Below are positions 44,827 through 53,396 of a DNA stretch of 64,000 nt, in pieces (position 1 is the first letter of the stretch; every line of letters begins with the position of its first letter). The notes below the pieces were generated by a model. It was not told the origin of the DNA. It saw nothing but the letters and a program-made list of their open reading frames with translations, and made no database searches. The stretch covers positions 1,871,001 to 1,935,000 of the forward strand of contig NZ_CP040710.1 of NCBI RefSeq assembly GCF_005943945.1. The letters are read 5' to 3'. This stretch comes from Aggregatimonas sangjinii (GTDB lineage Bacteria > Bacteroidota > Bacteroidia > Flavobacteriales > Flavobacteriaceae). Both the position numbers and the translations under genes were made by a program.

Positions 44827-44834
44827 TACTTTTG
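44827..44834 (+). promoter_or_regulatory. -7 box (TACTTTTG) upstream of the second DoxX gene
   Basis: Exact TAnnTTTG match one base after the fusion gene's stop and 24 bp before the ATG at 44859. Confidence 0.45.
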
Positions 44835-44858
44835 GGTCTGTTCCAAAAAACGACAAGA

Positions 44859-45233
44859 ATGAATACTACGCTTTTGAAAGATATCGGCCTTGCTATTCTA
44901 AGGGTAGGCATATCGGCTATGATGCTCGTACATGGCTATGGAAAATTACAAATGCTCATTAATGGCGAGGAGTTCGGAAATCCCATTGGTATTGGTGCTA
45001 CACCTTCGCTGTTCTTAACGGTAATTGGCGAATTCGTATGCCCTCTTTTGATCATAATAGGCCTAAAAACGCGTTTAGCGGCAATACCGGCTGCCATTAC
45101 TATGGCCGTTGCCGCATTTATAGTACATGGTGCCGACCCTTTCCAGAAAAAAGAATTGGCGCTGCTCTATTTTGTAGTGTTCGTTGTGATCGCTTTGACC
45201 GGTCCCGGAAAATTCAGTATCGATAAAAGATAG
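44859..45233 (+). CDS. DoxX family membrane protein (short)
   Basis: 124 residues with four hydrophobic segments: ILRVGISAMMLVHGYGKLQM (the typical DoxX LR..G..ml.HG.gK opening), TPSLFLTVIGEFVCPLLIII, IPAAITMAVAAFIVHG and LLYFVVFVVIALTGPG. I start at the ATG at 44859; the frame before it is hydrophilic and overlaps the promoter box. Its role is unknown. It is convergent with holA, with 22 bp between stops. Confidence 0.88.
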   Translation: MNTTLLKDIGLAILRVGISAMMLVHGYGKLQMLINGEEFGNPIGIGATPSLFLTVIGEFVCPLLIIIGLKTRLAAIPAAITMAVAAFIVHGADPFQKKELALLYFVVFVVIALTGPGKFSIDKR

Positions 45234-45255
45234 ATCAGCTGTTCTTAGGTATTTC

Positions 45256-46257
45256 CTAAATAATTTTCACCAGTAGTTCTTTCAGTAAATCTGCCTGTGG
45301 AAGAGCATTTGCATTCACTCCTTTCCCCTTTAAATCCATTTCGCGAAGGTGGGAAACGATGCCGCTGACCTTTTTCATAGGATAATTGCGTGCCGCGGTT
45401 TGAAACTCCCCTACAAAAAATGGACTTATGCGCAATACACTGGCCACGTTTTTAGAAGAGTGGTCCTTTAGGCCGTGGTACTGTAGTAATTGCGAAAAGA
45501 AGGAATACAAAAGGGAGACCGTCAATACAAACGGATTGTCTTTTGGGTTTTGCGCAAAGTAGTTGATAATACGGGTCGCTTTTACCACATTGCGTTCCCC
45601 TATTGCCTTTTTCAATTCGAAGTTGTTGTAGTCTTTACTAATGCCGATGTGTTCCTCGATGTGCACCGGTGTTATTTCGGTATTCTTTGGTAGAACTAAA
45701 AACAATTTATTCAATTCGTTGTCGATTTTCCCTAAATCCGTTCCCAGGAATTCTACCAATAAAATGGCGGCTTTTGGCGCGATACGGAATCCTTTTCCGC
45801 TCAATGTCCTTCGAATCCAATCGGCGACTTGATTTTCATAGAGTTTTTTGCTCTCGAATAATTTCCCGCTTTTTTGAATCGCCTTGTATAACTTTTTGCG
45901 TTTGTCCAGCTTTTTATACTTGTAGCAGATGACCAGTACCGTAGTCGGTTGGGGATTATCGGCATACGATAACAAGTTTTCGATGGTTCGCGATAAGTGT
46001 TGCGCTTCCTTGATGATGAGTACTTGTCGTTCGGCCATCATCGGGTAACGCTTTGCATTTCCGACAATATCATCGATACTGACATCCCTTCCATATAATA
46101 CGGTTTGGTTAAAGCCCTTTTCTTCTTCGGTAAGCACCGTTTCTTCTATATATTCAGCGATTTTATCGATATAATAGGCTTCTTCCCCGAACAGAAAATA
46201 TATCGGTTTTATATTTCCGCCCTTTATTTCGGTTACGATGCGTGCTGCTTCATCCAT
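45256..46257 (-). CDS. holA: DNA polymerase III subunit delta
   Basis: 333-residue delta subunit of the clamp loader, which opens the beta sliding clamp. Family segments are PIYFLFGEEAYYIDKIAEYI, VSIDDIVGNAKRYPMMAERQ and FLGTDLGKIDNELNKLFL, plus the C-terminal helical collar (VLTVSLLYSFFSQLLQYHGL). Length is normal. It diverges from the PD-(D/E)XK protein gene, with starts 26 bp apart. Confidence 0.95.
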   Translation of the reverse strand: MDEAARIVTEIKGGNIKPIYFLFGEEAYYIDKIAEYIEETVLTEEEKGFNQTVLYGRDVSIDDIVGNAKRYPMMAERQVLIIKEAQHLSRTIENLLSYADNPQPTTVLVICYKYKKLDKRKKLYKAIQKSGKLFESKKLYENQVADWIRRTLSGKGFRIAPKAAILLVEFLGTDLGKIDNELNKLFLVLPKNTEITPVHIEEHIGISKDYNNFELKKAIGERNVVKATRIINYFAQNPKDNPFVLTVSLLYSFFSQLLQYHGLKDHSSKNVASVLRISPFFVGEFQTAARNYPMKKVSGIVSHLREMDLKGKGVNANALPQADLLKELLVKII

Positions 46258-46283
46258 GCAAAAAAAATCATCAACTTTGTACC

Positions 46284-46730
46284 ATGCAAGCCTTGAACTT
46301 TTCGGCCTATGATTTTCGCCTCAAAAATAGCGAAAATAAAGTCCATATTTTTGATGTCATCCGTAAAAAATTCGTCGTTTTGCAACCTGAGGAATGGGTA
46401 CGGCAACACGTCGTACATCATTTGATCGTGGATAAAAAATATCCCCAGAGCCTCATTAACGTCGAAAAACAACTGACAATCGGTCGTATTAAAAAACGAT
46501 ATGATGTCGTCGTCTTTAAACCGGACGGAAGTATCGCACTCTTGGTAGAATGCAAATCCCCCTCCATAAAAATCAATCAGCAGGTTTTTGATCAGATTGC
46601 ACGGTATAATATGCAATTGAATGCCACCTACCTTATGGTTACCAACGGCCTTGACCATTATTATTGCGAGATGGACTATACCGAAGAAAAATACCGCTTT
46701 TTACAGGCTATTCCTGATTTTAGCCGTTAA
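46284..46730 (+). CDS. PD-(D/E)XK nuclease-like protein (HsdR N-terminal type)
   Basis: 148-residue stand-alone version of the type I restriction HsdR N-terminal nuclease domain. Asp74 in KKRYDVVVF, Glu89 and Lys91 in LLVECKSPS form the PD-(D/E)XK core, and QVFDQIARYNMQLNATYLMV is the following helix/strand. No helicase or specificity subunit is nearby, and the family is widespread next to holA in Flavobacteriia, so a housekeeping repair role is more likely than restriction. I use the ATG at 46284. It leads into the GT2 gene 12 bp downstream. Confidence 0.88.
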   Translation: MQALNFSAYDFRLKNSENKVHIFDVIRKKFVVLQPEEWVRQHVVHHLIVDKKYPQSLINVEKQLTIGRIKKRYDVVVFKPDGSIALLVECKSPSIKINQQVFDQIARYNMQLNATYLMVTNGLDHYYCEMDYTEEKYRFLQAIPDFSR

Positions 46731-46742
46731 TTTGCTATCGTT

Positions 46743-47744
46743 TTGAAAATCGCCGTCGTTATACTCAACTGGAATGGGGAGCTTTTGTTGGAAAGCTACT
46801 TGCCCTCCGTTATGGAATTTTCCAAAACGGCCGATATTTATGTGGCTGACAATGCTTCTACAGATAATTCAGTAGCCTTTGTCACTGAAAACTATCCTGA
46901 TATACAAATTATACAAAATTCAGATAACGGTGGTTTTGCCAAAGGGTACAACGACGCTTTAAAGCATGTTGATGCCGATGTGTTCTGCTTATTGAATTCG
47001 GATGTTGAAGTTACCGAGAATTGGTTGATACCAATTGAAAAGCTGCTGGCCCAGCACAGTAATATTGCTATCGTTCAACCTAAAATACTGGATTTAATGC
47101 GCCGCGACCATTTCGAATATGCTGGGGCCGCTGGCGGGTTTTTGGATAAATTGGGTTATCCGCTTTGCAGAGGACGTATTTTTCAAGCCTTGGAAAAAGA
47201 TGTAGGCCAATATGATGACTCTTCGGAAATATTTTGGGCCACAGGTGCTTGTATGTTCATTAGAAGCGATATTTTTCGGGAACTTGGAGGCTTTGATGAG
47301 GATTATTTTGCACATCAGGAGGAAGTAGATCTCTGCTGGCGCGCAAAAAACAGGGGGCATCGTATTTTCTACGTCGCCGAATCGAAGGTGTTTCATTTAG
47401 GTGGTTCTACGCTAAGCAATATGAATCCTAAGAAAACCTATCTCAATTTTAGGAATTCCCTTTTCTCAATCACCAAGAATCTACCACCACGTAAGGCATT
47501 TACCGTGATTTTTCTTCGGCTGATACTTGATGGCGTGGCGGCATTGCGTTTTGTTTTCCAATTCAAGTTCAACCACTGCTTTGCCATACTGCGCGCCCAC
47601 CTTAGTTTTTATAGGCAATTCAGGTCGATGTATCGCAAACGGGAAAAAGCCAATTTTATATTAAAATACTATGTTGTCAAGTCCATAGTATGGTCGCATT
47701 TCGTAAATCAGATAACAAAGTTCAGCATTTTAGTAAAACATTAA
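46743..47744 (+). CDS. GT2 family glycosyltransferase
   Basis: 333-residue GT-A glycosyltransferase beginning KIAVVILNWNGELLLESYLP, with DNASTDNSV, the DxD-like CLLNSDVEV, FWATGACMFIRSDIFRELGG and AHQEEVDLCWRAKNRG. C-terminal hydrophobic/basic helices may touch the membrane. It resembles rhamnosyl- or galactosyl-type transferases of surface polysaccharide synthesis; donor and acceptor are unknown. The start is TTG. It is coupled to the nuclease-like gene by a 12-bp gap. Confidence 0.92.
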   Translation: MKIAVVILNWNGELLLESYLPSVMEFSKTADIYVADNASTDNSVAFVTENYPDIQIIQNSDNGGFAKGYNDALKHVDADVFCLLNSDVEVTENWLIPIEKLLAQHSNIAIVQPKILDLMRRDHFEYAGAAGGFLDKLGYPLCRGRIFQALEKDVGQYDDSSEIFWATGACMFIRSDIFRELGGFDEDYFAHQEEVDLCWRAKNRGHRIFYVAESKVFHLGGSTLSNMNPKKTYLNFRNSLFSITKNLPPRKAFTVIFLRLILDGVAALRFVFQFKFNHCFAILRAHLSFYRQFRSMYRKREKANFILKYYVVKSIVWSHFVNQITKFSILVKH

Positions 47745-47756
47745 CTAATTTTGAAA

Positions 47757-47785
47757 TTGTTGAGTACTGTGAATAAATAATTTTG
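47757..47785 (+). promoter_or_regulatory. Promoter (TTG - 18 bp - TAATTTTG) for the OmpA lipoprotein
   Basis: TTG at 47757-47759 and TAATTTTG at 47778-47785 match -33/-7 elements. The untranslated leader to the ATG at 47841 would be about 48 nt. Confidence 0.65.
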
Positions 47786-47840
47786 CAGCGGCTAACAAGA
47801 CTTATACCAAAATAGAAACAATTAATTCTAGAATTTTATT

Positions 47841-48692
47841 ATGAAAAAAATCATCTTAGGCTGTTTGGGCGTAACGCTTTTATTGTCATCATGCGTATCT
47901 CAGAAGAAATATGCGGAATTGGAGGCAAAGCAAAAAGAAACACAAGACCTTTTAAATTCTGCTACGGTTAAACTAAATGACTGTTTAGAGGAGAAAGCTA
48001 CTGCTACTTCGAAATTACAAACATTACAGGACCAAAATTCTTTTTTAAAGGCGAACAACCAAGAGTTGATCAACAATATGGGTAATTTAACTACCCTGAC
48101 CACAAAAGGTGCAGAAAACCTTGAGAAGTCGTTGGAGAGCTTGCAGGAAAAAGATTTGACCATCCGTAAACTAAATGACGCGATTACAAGAAGGGATTCC
48201 GTAAACCTTTCTTTGGTGCAAAGCCTTAAAGGGGTTCTGGGTAACCTGGACGATGAAGATATCGAGGTAAGCGTAGAGAAGGGTGTCGTATTCGTTTCCA
48301 TATCCGATAAATTATTATTTAGCAGCGGTAGCTACAATATCACCAGTAGGGCAAAAGAAGTTTTGGGCAAAGTCGCCAAAGTGGTCAACAACAAACCGGA
48401 TTTCGAATTTATGGTCGAAGGCCATACGGATGATGTTCCTTATCGTAAAGGTGTTTTGTTGGACAACTGGGACCTAAGTACAAAACGTGCCACGGCAGTA
48501 GTTCGGATTTTGCAGAACGATTATGGTGTAGATCCAAAGCGTATGACCGCTGCAGGTAGAGCTGAATATGCTCCTATCTCGGCTACTGAAAAGTCAAGAA
48601 ACCGTAGAACGCGAATTGTTGTACTTCCGAAAATAGACCAGTTTTATAGTATGATCGAAGAAGGAATGAAAGATCCAGCGATCAACGACTAA
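47841..48692 (+). CDS. OmpA-family outer-membrane lipoprotein
   Basis: 283 residues: lipobox LLLSSC (Cys18); a coiled-coil of ~18-140 (ELEAKQKETQDLLNSAT; LQDQNSFLKANNQELINNM); and an OmpA peptidoglycan-binding domain ~150-283. The domain carries VEGHTDDVPYR, DNWDLSTKRATAVVRIL and NRRTRIVVLPK, with the Asp and Arg residues that bind diaminopimelate intact. It tethers the outer membrane to peptidoglycan. A divergent paralogue lies at 56368-57141. It has its own promoter and terminator. Confidence 0.95.
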   Translation: MKKIILGCLGVTLLLSSCVSQKKYAELEAKQKETQDLLNSATVKLNDCLEEKATATSKLQTLQDQNSFLKANNQELINNMGNLTTLTTKGAENLEKSLESLQEKDLTIRKLNDAITRRDSVNLSLVQSLKGVLGNLDDEDIEVSVEKGVVFVSISDKLLFSSGSYNITSRAKEVLGKVAKVVNNKPDFEFMVEGHTDDVPYRKGVLLDNWDLSTKRATAVVRILQNDYGVDPKRMTAAGRAEYAPISATEKSRNRRTRIVVLPKIDQFYSMIEEGMKDPAIND

Positions 48693-48711
48693 CATCGTAA
48701 ATTGAAAAAAT

Positions 48712-48743
48712 AAAAAGGTGTGCTTTACGGCACACCTTTTTTT
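48712..48743. terminator. Bidirectional terminator
   Basis: AAAAAGGTGTGC pairs with GCACACCTTTTT around a 6-nt loop, with A-run and T-run flanks. It separates the OmpA gene from the convergent Sua5 gene. Confidence 0.9.
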
Positions 48744-48761
48744 ATGCAATCGTTTTATACT

Positions 48762-49382
48762 TTAAAAAATATCCAAATTCCCTTTACCTTCCCGAACAAC
48801 CTCTGGTTCAGCTGCCGACAAATCGATTATGGTTGAACCTACATTGCCGCCATAACCACCATCGATTACGATATCCACAAGGTTTTTCCATTTCTCGAAT
48901 ATCAATTCGGGGTCGGTCGTATATTCCAGTAATTCATCTTCGTCCCTAATGGATGTTGACACAATAGGATTGCCTAAGGCCTCAACGAGCGCCTTGCAAA
49001 TCGAGTTATCAGGAACACGTATTCCCACTGTTTTCTTCTTCTTGAAATCCTTGGGTAGATTATTATTTCCCGGAAGGATGAAGGTATAGGGTCCTGGGAG
49101 CGCCCTTTTTAATATTTTAAAGGTGGCAGTGTCTATTTGACGTACATAGTCGGAAAGATTACTCAAATCGGCACAGAGGAACGACCAATTGGCCTTGGCC
49201 AATTTAATACCCTTAATTCTTGCAATTTTTTCCAGGGCCTTGGTTTTGGTGATATCGCAACCTAGGCCGTATACGGTATCCGTTGGGTAAATAACCAACC
49301 CGCCTTTCCGCAACACATCCACTACCCTTTTAATTTCCTTAGGGTTAGGGTTTTCATCATATATTTTTATAAACTCGGCCAT
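48762..49382 (-). CDS. L-threonylcarbamoyladenylate synthase (Sua5/YciO/YrdC family)
   Basis: 206-residue protein of the Sua5/YrdC family, which makes threonylcarbamoyl-AMP for the t6A37 tRNA modification. Motifs include VIYPTDTVYGLGCDITKTKA, ARIKGIKLAKANWSFLCADL, ALPGPYTFILPGNN and VGIRVPDNSICKALVEALG, and STIIDLSAAEPEVVREGKG near the end. The KR-rich YciO-like variant 'IKGIKLAKANWSFL' suggests the YciO branch, so a role other than t6A is possible. Monocistronic. Confidence 0.88.
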   Translation of the reverse strand: MAEFIKIYDENPNPKEIKRVVDVLRKGGLVIYPTDTVYGLGCDITKTKALEKIARIKGIKLAKANWSFLCADLSNLSDYVRQIDTATFKILKRALPGPYTFILPGNNNLPKDFKKKKTVGIRVPDNSICKALVEALGNPIVSTSIRDEDELLEYTTDPELIFEKWKNLVDIVIDGGYGGNVGSTIIDLSAAEPEVVREGKGNLDIF

Positions 49383-49589
49383 ATATTACACTGAAGATAT
49401 AGTATAACAAAATACGCCATAATTTTTAGTTTGAAAGATTTAAATCAGTTCATTATGCAATTACCCAGCCTCGCAATGTAGAACCGCCGGGAAGCGCAGA
49501 CCTCGAAGACCATCTCGGTGTATGTGAACTGAAATATGTGTAACGGCTTGACGCTTTGCGAAGCCTAGATTAGAATAATAACAACTTCA
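49383..49589. other. Intergenic region with a nested hairpin
   Basis: About 207 bp between two minus-strand genes. At 49545-49565 GGCTTgaCGCtttGCGAAGCC can fold into a 5-bp plus 3-bp stem with a 2-nt bulge. No T-run follows on either side, so it is a weak candidate for a terminator of the zinc-ribbon gene. Confidence 0.4.
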
Positions 49590-50198
49590 TTATTTATCGC
49601 GCTCGATATCCTTTATCTTACCGGAATCGTGTAATTCCTTGAGTTGGGCATTCGTCAACACATAGATGTCCTTATCGTAATTTTTCTCGAGGTCAATATC
49701 CTTGATACCACTTTTTTTATCGGTTTCAAAGTCGTTGTAATTGACGTAGATACTATCTTCATAAACTTCTACTACCTTAAAAGTAGAATAGTAATTCGTT
49801 TCCGTTTTGAAGGTGTACTTATCGAACATGGCGGGGCTTGCGACCAACTCCTCTACTTTCGCATCGTTCATTTTATCGGAATAGATTCCTGCACCAATCA
49901 AAAGCGCTACTATTCCTAGTCCGGCAAACTTCCACAACGGTGTTTTTACCGTACGTCTGAAATTGGTGTATTCCAATTTTACCTTTTCGTCAAGCTCCTT
50001 AGGTTTAAACCCTTTATGACAATGCTGGCATTCGAGTATTCCTTGTTTTCCCATGGGAAAAAAGGGAATCCAAAAAACATGGGCATGTCGCCCATAGACA
50101 CTTGCGGTCATTTGGCCTCTGGTTTCACAATTCGGGCAAACGGCATTTCGTAATTGCTCTGATTTCAAATGGGTAGAACGACTTCCGTAAACGATCAT
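49590..50198 (-). CDS. Zinc-ribbon membrane protein, hypothetical
   Basis: 202 residues with a zinc ribbon (C21-x2-C24 in AVCPNCETRG and C57-x2-C60 in LECQHCHKGF), one transmembrane helix (~88-105, LWKFAGLGIVALLIGAGIY) and a charged C-terminal domain (YEDSIYVNYNDFETDKKSGI). Similar proteins are common in Flavobacteriaceae and have no known function. The ribbon is cytoplasmic if the helix is oriented with its positively charged N-side inside. It stands alone on its strand. Confidence 0.82.
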   Translation of the reverse strand: MIVYGSRSTHLKSEQLRNAVCPNCETRGQMTASVYGRHAHVFWIPFFPMGKQGILECQHCHKGFKPKELDEKVKLEYTNFRRTVKTPLWKFAGLGIVALLIGAGIYSDKMNDAKVEELVASPAMFDKYTFKTETNYYSTFKVVEVYEDSIYVNYNDFETDKKSGIKDIDLEKNYDKDIYVLTNAQLKELHDSGKIKDIERDK

Positions 50199-50370
50199 AG
50201 GGTTGGTTTTAAGTAGTTAACGAAGAAAACAACCGACTATTGTCAATAGAAATGGGCCAGCATGCGTTTCTCGACAACTGATTGTTAATTTCGATGTAAA
50301 GGAAGTTGATGTTACGGATTTTGAAATCCCTGAAAACAGGGAAATTCAAATCCGAGATTCAATGGGACGT

Positions 50371-52701
50371 TTATTCGACTACTTCCAACTTAGCAAATCG
50401 CAGCAGCAGTTTCTTTACATTGCCCTGTTCGAATTGTATCTCGGCCTTTTTATCATTACCTATCCCCTCGATTTTTAAGACTTTGCCCCTACCAAAACGG
50501 GTATGGTTCACGACCGTACCCTCTGCAAGACTTGGGTCGATAACATTGGTATTGCCAACTGGTTGCGCTAGTTGAGGTTTTAGTTTACGAAGTTTTCTAA
50601 GCTGGTTTTCATTAGGCTTACCGATACTTGGGGGCGTTCCCTGTTTGGGTTTTACCTGTCGCAATTTGCTCTTATCTACCTCACCGAAAATATCGGAGTC
50701 TACCAAAGGTTTGTAACGGTAAGATGCATTGTCTATTGGTGTTAGGTTCTCGACGTACTGCTCGTCTATCTCCTCCAAAAAGCGACTTGGCTCCGCATCG
50801 ATCAGTTTTCCCCAGCGGTAACGGTTTTGCGTATAGGTCAAATAGGCCTGTTTTTCTGCTCTGGTCAAAGCCACATAAAACAAGCGTCGCTCCTCTTCAA
50901 GCTCGCTTCGGGTATTCATGCTCATCGCAGATGGAAACAAATCTTCCTCCATACCCACGATGTACACGTAGGGGAATTCCAGGCCTTTTGCCAAGTGAAT
51001 GGTCATCAGAGCAACACGGTCATCGTCCCCTGTATCCTTATCCAAGTCGGTGGCTAGGGCCACATCCTCTAAAAATTCACTAATGTTTCCGGTGGCATCG
51101 GCCAATTCTTTTTGGCCTTCAACAAAATCTTTGATTCCGTTAAGTAGCTCCTCTATGTTTTCCATTCGGGCGATGCCCTCCGGAGTACCATCCTTTTTAA
51201 ACTCTAAAAGAATACCGGTCTTTTTGGCTACATGCTCTGCCAGCACAAAGGCATCGACCCCTTCATTCATGATTTGAAAACTTTGGATCATTGTCGCGAA
51301 ATCGCGAAGTTTATTTTTGGTGCCGGAATTGATCTTTAAATTGATTTTGTCCAGGTTTTCAATCACCTCGAAAATAGAGCGGCCGTAATGGTTGGCGGCA
51401 ACGACCAATTTATCTACCGTCGTTTGTCCGATGCCGCGGCCGGGAAAATTGATGACACGCTTTAACGCTTCCTCATCCTTTGGGTTGATTACAAGTCGCA
51501 AATACGACAGTACGTCCTTTATTTCCTTTCTTTGGTAGAACGACAAGCCCCCGTAAATACGATAGGGAATGTCGCGCTTACGCAAGGCGTCTTCAATAGC
51601 GCGAGACTGTGAGTTGGTGCGGTACAGTACCGCAAAGTTACCGTTGGGCAGTTGCTCTTGCATTCGGTGTTCCCATATGGACCCTGCAACGTAACGCCCT
51701 TCTTCGGCATCGGTCGTACTGCGGTGTATTTTGATCAACGCACCTTCATCATTGGCCGTCCATACCACTTTTTCAAGCTGGTTCTTGTTTTTGGCAATGA
51801 TGGAATTCGCCGCATTAACGATATTCTTCGTAGAACGATAATTCTGTTCCAAACGGTACATCCCCACATTTTCGTAGTCCCTTTGAAAGTTGAGGATATT
51901 ACTGATATTGGCCCCCCTGAACGAATAGATACTTTGGGCATCATCACCTACCACGCAAATATTGTGGTAACGATCGGCCAGGGCCTTTACGATAAGGTAT
52001 TGCGAATGATTGGTATCTTGGTACTCATCGACCAAAATGTACCGAAATCGGTCTTGATACTTCATCAATACCTCTGGAAAGCGGTTTAAAAGCTCGTTGG
52101 TGCGCAACAGCAGGTCATCGAAATCCATCGCGCCGGCCTTAAAACAGCGATCTACATAATTTTGGTAGATATCTCCCATCCGGGGACGTTTCGCCATGGC
52201 ATCTGCTTCCACCAACTCGGGATTATTGAAGTAGGCCTTTACCGTAATCAGGCTATTCTTGTAGGATGATATTCGATTCTGTACTTGCTTGTATTTGTAA
52301 ATATCCTTATCCAATCCCATTTCTTTGATGATAGCGGATATCAAACGTTGGGAATCCTGGGTATCATAAATCGTATAATTGCTCGGAAATCCGAGTTTGT
52401 CCCCATCAAATCGAAGCAGCTTTGCAAAGACGGAATGAAATGTCCCCATCCAAAGATTTTTTGCCTCGGAAGAACCGACAATTTCGGCAATACGCTTTTT
52501 CATCTCGCGTGCCGCCTTATTGGTAAAGGTCAATGCCAGTATATTGAAAGAATCTACGCCTTGTGCCATCAAATGTGCGATACGGTACGTAAGAACACGT
52601 GTCTTACCTGATCCGGCACCGGCAATGACCATCAAAGGGCCATCCTTATGTAAAACAGGTGCCTTTTGGGCATCATTCAACTGGTCAATGAAATTTTCCA
52701 A
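50371..52701 (-). CDS. uvrD: ATP-dependent DNA helicase UvrD/PcrA
   Basis: 776-residue superfamily 1A helicase that unwinds 3'-5' in excision and mismatch repair. Motifs are VIAGAGSGKTRVLTYRIAHL (I), DFDDLLLRTN (Ic), VDEYQDTNHSQY (II), VVGDDAQSIYSFRGA (III), QNYRSTKNIVNAAN (IV) and LMTIHLAKGLEFPYVYIVGM (V). FYVALTRAEKQAYLTYTQ follows as motif VI. The last ~50 residues are a Tudor-like tail (AEGTVVNHTRFGRGKVLKIE) that in PcrA/UvrD binds RNA polymerase. Length and order are normal. Confidence 0.97.
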   Translation of the reverse strand: MENFIDQLNDAQKAPVLHKDGPLMVIAGAGSGKTRVLTYRIAHLMAQGVDSFNILALTFTNKAAREMKKRIAEIVGSSEAKNLWMGTFHSVFAKLLRFDGDKLGFPSNYTIYDTQDSQRLISAIIKEMGLDKDIYKYKQVQNRISSYKNSLITVKAYFNNPELVEADAMAKRPRMGDIYQNYVDRCFKAGAMDFDDLLLRTNELLNRFPEVLMKYQDRFRYILVDEYQDTNHSQYLIVKALADRYHNICVVGDDAQSIYSFRGANISNILNFQRDYENVGMYRLEQNYRSTKNIVNAANSIIAKNKNQLEKVVWTANDEGALIKIHRSTTDAEEGRYVAGSIWEHRMQEQLPNGNFAVLYRTNSQSRAIEDALRKRDIPYRIYGGLSFYQRKEIKDVLSYLRLVINPKDEEALKRVINFPGRGIGQTTVDKLVVAANHYGRSIFEVIENLDKINLKINSGTKNKLRDFATMIQSFQIMNEGVDAFVLAEHVAKKTGILLEFKKDGTPEGIARMENIEELLNGIKDFVEGQKELADATGNISEFLEDVALATDLDKDTGDDDRVALMTIHLAKGLEFPYVYIVGMEEDLFPSAMSMNTRSELEEERRLFYVALTRAEKQAYLTYTQNRYRWGKLIDAEPSRFLEEIDEQYVENLTPIDNASYRYKPLVDSDIFGEVDKSKLRQVKPKQGTPPSIGKPNENQLRKLRKLKPQLAQPVGNTNVIDPSLAEGTVVNHTRFGRGKVLKIEGIGNDKKAEIQFEQGNVKKLLLRFAKLEVVE

Positions 52702-52842
52702 TACCTTGTGGGATTTTATAGATTATAGGACTGTGAATTTAGGGATTCTGCTTGGCATTTAGAAAGCATCACTTTAATAATTATAAACATTGGGGCATGG
52801 TTCTTATGAATTTGAATATATTTAGCATGAGAACAAAGTACT

Positions 52843-53385
52843 ATGAAAAAAATCATCTCCCTACTCGTATTCTGCAGCATTCTTTTTTCAATAGATACGC
52901 ATGCGCAGACCAAGGAAAGCGGGCCAATAATTAAAGAGTACGGCAAAGTATGGAAAATCGAAAATCCTGACTACAAGGTTGATGTGAACAAGGAGTACAA
53001 AGTGGTATTCGATATTATGAATTCTCCCGACTCTCATACCGAAATCAACAAGAGTATCGAAACGGCCGCCCGTTTTATGAACATGCATGCACAAAGTGGT
53101 GTTCCCGCAAGTAATTTAAAGGTAGTCTTGGTCGTGCACAATCAAGCATCAAAAGATATGATTACCGATGCCGCCTATCAAGACCGATACCAGGCGGACA
53201 ATCCGAATAAAGGATTGATTCAGGCGTTGATGGATGCCGGGGCGAAGGTAATTTTCTGTGGACAATCATCCCTATCCCGTAATTTTCCGCGTGAGGAATT
53301 ACTCGACGGGGTTCAATTATCACTTTCGGCAATGACGGCATTGATTCAATTACAAGATGAAGGATATCAACTTATTAAATTTTAA
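52843..53385 (+). CDS. Exported DsrE-family protein
   Basis: 180 residues: signal peptide (to THAQ, residue ~22) and a DsrE/DsrF-like alpha/beta domain (VVFDIMNSPDSHTEINKSI; NLKVVLVVHNQASKDMITD; GAKVIFCGQSSLSRNFPREE). Cys ~134 in IFCGQS could be the persulfide-carrying residue. DsrE proteins are cytoplasmic in sulfur oxidisers, while exported forms are common in Bacteroidota and uncharacterised. It is followed by the M20 hydrolase gene at 11 bp, so they share a transcript. Confidence 0.88.
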   Translation: MKKIISLLVFCSILFSIDTHAQTKESGPIIKEYGKVWKIENPDYKVDVNKEYKVVFDIMNSPDSHTEINKSIETAARFMNMHAQSGVPASNLKVVLVVHNQASKDMITDAAYQDRYQADNPNKGLIQALMDAGAKVIFCGQSSLSRNFPREELLDGVQLSLSAMTALIQLQDEGYQLIKF

Positions 53386-53396
53386 ATCAAATACTT

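Noticed and set aside
46284-46730. Type I restriction endonuclease
   Set aside because: Only the N-terminal nuclease domain is present; there is no helicase part and no HsdM or HsdS nearby.
49545-49565. Intrinsic terminator
   Set aside because: The hairpin folds, but there is no T-run on either strand, so I only mention it within the intergenic entry.
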